A DNA stretch of 64,000 bases from Arcuatula senhousia. Taxonomy: Eukaryota > Mollusca > Bivalvia > Mytilida > Mytilidae. The notes under the pieces were generated by a model that saw only the letters and a list, made by a program, of their open reading frames with translations, did no database searches and was not told the DNA's origin. A program made the position numbers and the translations under genes. The stretch lies in NCBI GenBank assembly GCA_963971305.1, contig OZ020309.1, forward strand, positions 5,759,001 through 5,823,000, read 5' to 3'. Shown here piece after piece: positions 56,374 to 64,000 of this stretch (its first letter is position 1; the number at the start of each line of letters is the position of its first letter).

Positions 56374-56428
56374 CTGCAATTATAGTTAGAGGTTATATAA
56401 ACGTTTTGTAAATGAAAAAAAAAATATG

Positions 56429-58107
56429 AGACGTAGTCCCACATATGTAGAGAAACTTCCAAAAGTTAATGGTTTGATTTTTTTCTAACCGGACGTGCCA
56501 AGTTTGTGCTATTATTACTATGGTGCCAGAAATTCGAGTCTATTTTTGGAATCAATTTAAAATTGACAGATTTAATAACCATAGATAATTTTCTTTTTAC
56601 AATATACAGCATAATACGGATGGACAATCAAAACTACACTCTCTAAATATACTTTTCAAGAAAACTCGCGTTGTAAAAGAGATGAAATGATCCCGCTAAG
56701 TTCTCGCAAGAAAAGTTGTTAGCGTCCTTGTCAACATGCACAGGTACGCTGCCAATCATCATGATCAGTGATTGTTAATTAGTAATTCAACAAATTTTTA
56801 ACGATGTATGAACATTAACAACAAAATAGTAAGCTTTACAATACTGAATAAAAAAGATGGTCTTACCTAAGGTGACCGTGAAGATATAATTAATTCTGTG
56901 CATGTGTGTTGCATTGGATTTTAAAACCAGTCGTCAGTTTCTGCCAGGTTTTTGTATTCTTCTCCAGCCAACACTTCGAATTTAAGATATATTGGTATAC
57001 AGAAAATCTTTCAAAACCTGGCAGAAAAAAGGTTGGTCGCTCTGTTTACTGTCTGCTGAAGTGCGAACTGGGAAATGACGTCACATATTACGTAAAGCCA
57101 AGAGATATTATTTCTTCCCCGTCGAACATTGTCCCTTTTTCAGAATGTTACATTAATAATTTGCACAAATAATACGATAATATTGTATTATTTGTGGAGG
57201 ATTTTTTTTTATTTGACAATTCTTTTCTAAAGCTGCGTCCTATTTTAGGTTGTATCAAATTATAGGACGCAGTCCCATATATGTAGAAACTTCCAAAAGT
57301 TAATTGTTTGTGGTTTTTCTTCTTACCGGATGTGTCGAGTTCGCGCAAATTTCTATGGTATCAGAAATTGGGCAGGTTTTTGGAATACATTTTAAAACTG
57401 ACAGATTTAATTACAAAGTTAAATATCTTTTTAAAATTTACAGGAGAATACGGATGGAAAATCAAATTTAACTCTCTAAATATATTTTGTTCAAGGAAAC
57501 TCTCGTCGTAAAAAAGATGAAATCGTTTCGCCATGTTCTGAAGAGAATAGCGTCTTTGTCAACAGGTGTGCTGTCAATCATCGTGATCAGTGATTGTTTA
57601 CTAGTAATTGAACCAATTTATGACGATGTATAAGACATTAATAAAACATTAAGCTTCAAAATTCTGAAAAGTAAAAATAAGATGGTCTTACCTGAGCTGA
57701 CAACGGAGAAATAATTATTCATGTGCATGTGTCCTGCATTGAATATTGAGACCAGTTGTCATTTTCTGTCAAGTTGTTATATTGATCTTCTCCAGCCAAT
57801 ACTTCGATTTAGATATATTGATATAGAGAAAATTTTTAAAACCTGGCAGAAAGAAAGTTGGTCACTTTTATTACTGTCTGCTGAAGTGCGCAATACTCTG
57901 ACCGGGACATGATATCATGGATTACGTAAAGCCAAAAGAGGTCAATTCGTCCCCATTGAGCACTGTCCCAAAATATTTTGACCTTTTTTTTTCAGAATGT
58001 TACAAATATTTGTATTTTGCGCAAATAATTCGATATATGATAATTACTTATTGATCCAGGGTATCTTTTATTATCATTTTCGAAAGTTGCGTCCCATTTA
58101 AGGTTGC
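56429..58107. repeat. 830-bp direct tandem duplication
   Basis: The unit at 56429-57256 is repeated at 57265-58107: ACTTCCAAAAGTTAAT.GTTTG, AATACGGATGGA.AATCAAA, CAATCATC.TGATCAGTGATTG, CTGTCTGCTGAAGTGCG and a final GCGTCC.ATTT.AGGTTG, in the same order. Divergence is moderate. The open frames in it are weak and not conserved between units. It lies just upstream of RNF213-like exon a. Confidence 0.85.
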
Positions 58108-58729
58108 ACCTATTCTCTTTGATGAGTTATAATTAAATGAAACTTTCGTCAGGCGAACATGTATTTTTGATTTTTTTTTATATTTCATCACAATCTACAA
58201 GATTGGTTATTACAGAAAAATGGTACCCTTTTAATATAGGCTTAAAATTTAATCAAGAAATAACGCATTTGTGTGCTAACCAGTAAAAAAAATAATTTAC
58301 TGAAATTTGTTTGATAGTATCTCTTTACTCTAAATGTTAAACAGTTTTCATGTATTTTCATCACAATCCACTGTTTCAAAGTAATCCATAAAAATCGTAC
58401 TTGATGTCAGGTTGGGGTCAATAACAATGAATGTAATGCATACCATTACCATTACTATACAAATTGTGTCATTACATTACATTATGATTACTTTTTTTCT
58501 CTCCTGTAATGCATTACATTTACATTAGTTTGTTTGTGTAATGCATTGCATTACTCATTACATTTTGAAGTTTTGATTAAATGTTGTAGGAAAATATTTT
58601 TTTAACTGCTAATACGTCATTGGCAGCAAACATTATGTTTTTGTTGTGTATACAATAATGTTTTTAAAATTCTAAACATTTAACGCGTTAAGACATCATA
58701 TGAATCAGTGGAAAAGTTAAAATATCAAT

Positions 58730-59050
58730 ACCTTTGTGAGATATATGAAAGAAGCAAAGGTGTACCAAAGGGGTAATCAGTATCATAAAACCGTAACGAC
58801 AAAGACAAAACCGGCAGACAAAAACTCATCACAACAAAACAAACCACATAACAACATAAAACACACACACAAAACAACAAAACCGCATTCAGTAACGTAA
58901 ACTCAAGTCGAAACGAGAGTGAACTCAGGTGCTCCGGAAGAGTAAGCAGTTCCTGCTTGCTATAGCACACTCGTCACGTTGCCAAAGATCGATTAAGTGT
59001 TGGTCAAATCCGGAAAGGATGACATTACAAAAATCTATGTCAAACCAACA
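58730..59050 (-). mobile_element. Orphan Penelope-like 3' tail
   Basis: The minus strand has CGTGACGAGTGTGCTATAGC, AGCAGGAACTGCTTACTCTT, CCGGAGCACCTGAGTTCACT, then a diverged GTTTTGTTGTG region up to CCTTTGGTACACCTTTGC. No reverse transcriptase part. Confidence 0.78.
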
Positions 59051-60210
59051 TCTGTGAATTTGATATTACAGAGAATATTTAATGGAAATCCAGTTCATGT
59101 TCATACTAACAGTGGCACAAATAGAAAATCTGTATACCAACAGAAATAAGGCAAACTTATTCAAATTACTGTAGATTGGTCACAAATGAGCATATATTAA
59201 AACTACTTCTAATTTATATTATAAAATAATATTTTAGTATTTTTTTTCAATTGTATTTTAATTTTGAAATTTTGTTGAATAGAATCAGAAAAAAAGGTGT
59301 TTTCTGAAAGTCCACTAATGACAGGCATGTCATTCTACAAATAATTTATATTTAATCCAATCCCTTGGTCTTTTGTGCTTTCATAAAATGTGACCCAAGT
59401 TTAGTGAACATACTTAATTGTTATATCAAACAATCTAGTTCAATAGAAATGTCATTTTATGCCTTAAGAGATCTTAAAGGCATATTGTCAACGAAATTTT
59501 TTTTTTTTGTAAAACCAAAAAAAAATGTCGTCAGACTATTCGTTTTGTTTATTTAGAAAGATACAAACGTTCAAAATACCACTAGGTAACCTTATAATTT
59601 CAAAAATTGAAAAATATATAATATTTGTAAAGCTTTACAAAAATTCATATTCATGAGATGTAGATGAGCTGTAAGCATGCGCACTATACTTTCTTTGATT
59701 GAAAACTTCCATAGTTCTTGCACGTGGTGCATAATCTGTTTCTCGAAGTTTTAGCTCAGAAGAAAATTAAAACGGCAACCGAATATTAGAGCTACTTAAT
59801 GAATTAAACTGACAATTATTGCCTCTATTAAGTTTTAAATGTGATTTAAAAAGGTAAACACGAAAAATAATGGTATTTTTTTCAACATATCAATGTATAC
59901 GGGGACAAAACCCGAGATTCTGATTAGTGTCCGTGTTAAAACTACTCAGTCGAAATCTGTGTCAATGTGACGTAATGCAGGTAAATAAAATATCAATCAA
60001 TATTGTCGAGCTATTTTGATCAATATAAACTACTTTTGAGGCAAAATTTATGGCAAATTTGTTTTTCAATATTAATTTTATTGCATTTCGGTCTAATTGA
60101 CACCAAAAAATTTGGGGGTAAAAAAATTAGTTTGCCGTAGAAAATATGCCTTTAATTGCAAACATCAAAAAGGTGATTTCAAATTAAGCTATTTCAAAGT
60201 TTTTTTTTAT
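59051..60210. other. Sequence without recognised genes
   Basis: AT-rich DNA; homopolymer T at 59500-59510. Confidence 0.4.
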
Positions 60211-60592
60211 GAAGTACTATTCCATATAAGGATCAGGCACATTGATAATTTCTGATTTTAGATTTTGGGGTATAGATGCATTAATTTCATCTAAAAAAAC
60301 AAACCCAATACAGTTTTTAGGTTTAAAAATACAGTTGGTGTCTAAATATTTTTTGACTGGTTATAGAGGTAAAAATTATGGCAGGAAATTTTCCCTAACT
60401 TTTTACTGTAGAATGTAACAAAACTTTTACTGGTTATATCTCCTTAACCCAAGACTGACTTGAAAATTTAGAAGTCAAAACAAATTGTTTGGGGGTTGAT
60501 TTCCTAATTCTGTTGAAATTATATTGTGTATTTTTCATCGATGTGCCACCCTATAAACAGTATCTGCCTGATTCCTAGAAAAAGTAGTACTT
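60211..60592. mobile_element. Family E element, complete copy with terminal inverted repeats
   Basis: Left GAAGTACTATTCCATATAAG then GATCAGGCA; right TGCCTGATTCCTAGAAAAAG then TAGTACTTTT. The two are inverted over about 28 bp with several mismatches. Interior non-coding, shared with 30080-30340 and 35617-35935. Confidence 0.72.
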
Positions 60593-61020
60593 TTTTATTT
60601 CTTGTATTTTGTGCTTACTTAAATATAGGCATATACAGTGTCAAGTTGCTTAGTGCACCATTTAAACTATTAAAATATTTTCAAATAAGAGTACATGTAA
60701 AATCACACTTTTTACATATATATAATAATATTTGAATTAAGAGGTTGATTGGCTGCAATCAAGTGTTTTAATTAAATCCTATAAGATCTGTTTTTCAAAG
60801 ACTATTTTTTATTTTATTTTATTTTTCAAAAATGTTATTATTTATTTAGATATACATAATAAGAAAAAATGCAATGTAATGAATGTATTACACAATTTTT
60901 GACCTAAGTAATGCATTACATAACATTACATGTAATGCAGAAATTGTGCATTACACATTACTTTGCATTTCTGAAAAAAAATGTAATGATTACAATGCAT
61001 TTGCATTACCCCAGGACTGG

Positions 61021-62920
61021 ATGGTGTAAAAAAAATGGTACACACCTACATAAAATGATAAAAACTGCTAAAAAGTTTGTAATGTATTTTTGTTCTTGTT
61101 CCACATCTTATTTTTTAATCACATATGGTATCAATTGTGATTAATAGATATAAACTATTTGAAAATGAGTTCCTTATTGGTTAGTACTAGTTCGCTTAAC
61201 AATAAGGAAAATTGGAAAAAAAACAAGCAATTTTCCATCATGGAATTTCAGAGAATGCAACAAGATATATTTTTTAGAATATTTAAATTCATAATTAAAG
61301 ATTCAATAAGACTCTGATTCTAAGTTTTGGGCGACTTGATGATAAACATATAAAGAGAGAAAAGATGAATATTTTATTAATTTTAAATATCCAGATATCA
61401 ATTTTTTGCTGTTTCCTCAACAAATTGTTAAGATGCCTAAGGTGGCTAACCTCGAAATATTAAAACTCTGCATTCAGGACAACTCATTTATAGAGTCAAA
61501 AAAACTATGTGAAAAAAAAAACATTGACATGAAAACCTTGACAAAACGACACAGTCTGATATCCGGTGGTACCAATTCTAACAAAAGAAAATTTGAAGAG
61601 TAATTACAAGATATATGATGGTTGCTAACTGTGTAAAACGTTACTTTTAACAAAAGTGGTAGGTGCTTTAAGACCCTATTATGGTCCAAAAATTTCAATA
61701 GGTTTTATGTTAATATATTAAGTCTTAAAATAATGCAAATCAAGTATTTGGCAAATATAACATCTTGAGTTTAGCATATGTCATAACACAGGTCATAAAA
61801 GTATGACTATGTACAGTTTTTAGTGTAGGCTTGCAGAGGAATAAAGTGTTTTTGAAGAACTGATCTGATATTTGTAAATGTTGGCTGTTTTTCATTTTTT
61901 TCCTGTAGTATGACGTCATTCAACCAATAATTATGATGTCATTTCAATGACATAATATGAATAGCAGCATGTTTCAATACAACGATACATAACATTAATA
62001 CATTACAGTATAAATTTGATCTGTTCTCCAAACTTTTTTAACACATTAAGGGCCAAATAAGCACCTTAAAGCCCCTACCCCTTTGTTAAGATAAATTTCA
62101 TACCATAAACTGTGTAAAAATGTTGACATTTAGTGAATTTCCCAGAAAACAATAAATGCTGATACGTGCAATGAAGAACACACAGAAATTAATCAGTATA
62201 TTTCAAAGTGTCAAATCGAGCACAGCTTGCATGCGGGCAAACAAAGTGCCCGCCTGAACGTACAGCTCTACCGAATCTGTTCCCACAAAAAAAATGCCTA
62301 ATGCTGATATTGGTTATTCATGTCTTGACCACAGTGAATTTGCAAATAATTACCAATTTTGCTAGTCGCATTTCATTAAAATATCTATGTAATAAGAAAA
62401 AAGGAGAAAAAATATTCTGCTGACGATGAGTTGCTATATTTTTAGTAATAATTTGTTTTTATTTGAACGGTTCTACTTTTCTCTTTTACGTTCAATTGAC
62501 CCAATCATCCCGCCCTAAAGGTCTAGAAAATGCACCAAAATAAAAAAAATAAATACGATGATTGCATATCATTTTTTCATTGCATCGTTTCAAAATCAAA
62601 TACTTTGTACCCTGTCTTAGAAAATTAAACAATTAAGCTAAACACGTTAATATTACACGTCTTCAGTTCAAAATATTTCATTCGGGTGACTCTTGATCTT
62701 AAACAAAAACGTACATCGCACATGTTTTAGGTAAACAAATATTTGTACATCATAAAGTGTCAAAGTCCTTTCGGGAATGGGGTTCTTTAGATGTTAAGTT
62801 TTGATTTCTAAACGGTTTTATTCTTCAACAACATGCGCGGAACTTTGTCATATGAGTACAAAAAGAAGATCCATCTATTCTGTTTCATTTTATAATGTTG
62901 ACGGTTTTTGTTTTGTATTT
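61021..62920. other. Sequence without recognised genes
   Basis: A plus-strand open frame of 57 codons from ATG at 61433 (MPKVANLEILKLC to NSNKRKFEE, stop at 61601) follows a pyrimidine-rich AG and could be a terminal exon; nothing supports it beyond that. Confidence 0.35.
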
Positions 62921-62923
62921 GTA

Positions 62924-63289
62924 CACAGGAAATATCGCAACATATGTTCGAAAACATATGTTCATCTTATGTTTGGTTGCCCATATGATAATCATATGTT
63001 TTCAAACATATGTTAAACATATGACGAACATATGTTTAACATATGGTAACAAACATCATAAAATTTAAAATGTGAGTCATGCATTGGCAATTCATTTAAA
63101 ATGGTTTTCTTCATTTTTTTCTTAAACATATGTTTATCAGATGAAAACATAAAACACATGATGAACATATGTTTTCAAACATATATTTATCATATTGGCA
63201 CCAAACATAAGGTAATCATATGTTAAACGTAATAATAGCATTATGCTTCTTTAAACATATGGTTAACATATGTTGCAAGTTTTCCTGTG
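62924..63289. mobile_element. TA-flanked MITE built of CATATG palindromes, 366 bp
   Basis: TA (62922-62923 and 63290-63291) flanks inverted ends CACAGGAAA-N4-GCAACATATGTT (left, nearly) and AACATATGTTGC-N4-TTTCCTGTG (right). The interior has about 13 CATATG words, mostly in AACATATGTT context. No coding capacity. TA duplication and CACAGG termini fit a Tc1/mariner-like mobiliser, as inference. Confidence 0.8.
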
Positions 63290-63409
63290 TACCTGTGTAA
63301 TAATATTATGCTGTGCTCGCATTTAGGCAATGCCTACTCCATATTAATAGATAAATACTGACAAATCTTGTTTCTTGTCTTAAAAATACAATACAAAAAA
63401 TGGTAAAAT

Positions 63410-63465
63410 GGTTAATTTGGTTATGCTGTATATCGATACTTCAAGGAGTAACCTTTCATTTACAC
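63410..63465 (+). repeat. Family D element, head only
   Basis: AATTTGGTTATGCTGTATAT, CGATACTTCAAGGAGTAACC and TTTCATT. It breaks off where the others go on to CAGCAGCATTTGAATC. Confidence 0.65.
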
Positions 63466-64000
63466 TGTTATTTAGGTTTTATACGGCATACATATGTTGA
63501 CTTGTCATGAAGAAAGCAGTACATTTGTTTTATCAGATACTTACTATTTTTCAAGAAGCGCATTGCAGACAAAAATGGTTAGTATCTCGGGGAAACAAAT
63601 GTACTGTTTTCCGAGTGGCCAGTATGCAAATGTTTTATCATACCATATTGGTACACTCAGTAACTAAAACCAAGCCTTCTGTGAAATTTCTATAGTGTAA
63701 TATAGCCGCGCCATTTTCAAATCATCCATGTACCATTTTCCTAGATATAATTAAACTTTTGTATACGACTCACTACAAAATAGTTAAAATGTTCATCTAT
63801 ATCTAAGAGGTTGTCCAAGCAAAATCCCGGCGATAGCTTGCACTTGACAATTCTTTTTTTTCAAAACTTTTCATTGATTTCACATCAGGTTAACATCCAT
63901 CCCCCAAAACAAATACAGATTTTGGGTTTATTGAAGTGATAACTTAGATATGATTTATACAGAATGCATTGACAATATGCAGAAAAAGGGAGATAACTCT
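63466..64000. other. Sequence to the right edge, nothing recognised
   Basis: No RNF213-like exon was seen here. AAAGGGAGATAACTCT closes the window and resembles core words of B-type elements. Confidence 0.4.

Larger units (their letters stand above)
58413..61020. mobile_element. Possible fold-back element with TGTAATGCATTACA-rich ends
   Basis: The left end (58413-58565: GGTTGGGGTCAATAAC, then many TAATGCATTAC words) and the right end (60870-61020: TAATGCATTACATAACATTA ... GCATTACCCCAGGACTGG) are inverted relative to one another. Between them lie a Penelope-like tail (58730-59050) and a family E element (60211-60592). Whether the two clusters bound one element, or are two separate copies, is not settled. 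Confidence 0.5.

Overview
The window looks like AT-rich nuclear DNA of a marine mollusc, most likely a bivalve. The evidence is a spliced gene with very long introns, no operon structure, many dispersed repeats whose layout (tandem core of about 170 bp, ACG/ACGG-type triplet tract, terminal hairpin) is that of the pearl / Helentron-associated (HINE) elements known from bivalves, and decayed Penelope-like and Jockey-superfamily retroelements. The species assignment is inference; no marker gene is present.

One host gene dominates. Fourteen exons on the minus strand, from about 56.37 kb down to the left edge, encode roughly 700 consecutive residues of an RNF213 (mysterin)-type giant AAA+ E3 ubiquitin ligase. 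Both splice phases and reading frame agree at all 13 junctions. The segment runs from the region before the second AAA unit, through a P-loop of the form SxxxxGKT (exon at 38821-39058), to the canonical GETGCGKT P-loop (4965-5085) and the first residues after it (1-84). The gene's 5' part lies right of the window or was not recognised, and the 3' part (rest of the AAA core, RING and E3 shell) lies left of the window.

The rest is intronic or flanking repeat. 0.2-4.4 kb: Penelope-like copies, including a head-to-head inverted pair. 5.2-6.1, 13.5-14.7, 16.2-17.2, 31.6-32.8, 33.2-35.4, 35.9-38.2 and 41.2-44.1 kb: family B elements (start AACAAGAG, end in a 14-bp hairpin followed by AAAA). 36.9-37.8 and 44.2-46.1 kb: family C elements, unrelated in core sequence but built to the same plan. 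24.3-27.35 kb: a decayed non-LTR retrotransposon with endonuclease, reverse transcriptase and zinc knuckle. 42.2-43.66 kb: a 5'-truncated CR1/L2-like LINE inserted in a B element. 54.9-55.2 kb: a tRNA-derived SINE. 50.8-51.06 kb: a G/C-skewed minisatellite. 56.4-58.1 kb: an 830-bp tandem duplication. 58.4-61.0 kb: a possible fold-back element. 62.9-63.3 kb: a TA-flanked MITE made of CATATG palindromes. Several short perfect or near-perfect inverted repeats (MITE-like) are scattered between.

The most interesting signals are the shared terminal design of families B and C, which suggests one mobilising machinery for two unrelated cores; the splice-site-like sequences carried by family B; and the intactness of the RNF213-type exons inside about 56 kb of heavily invaded DNA.
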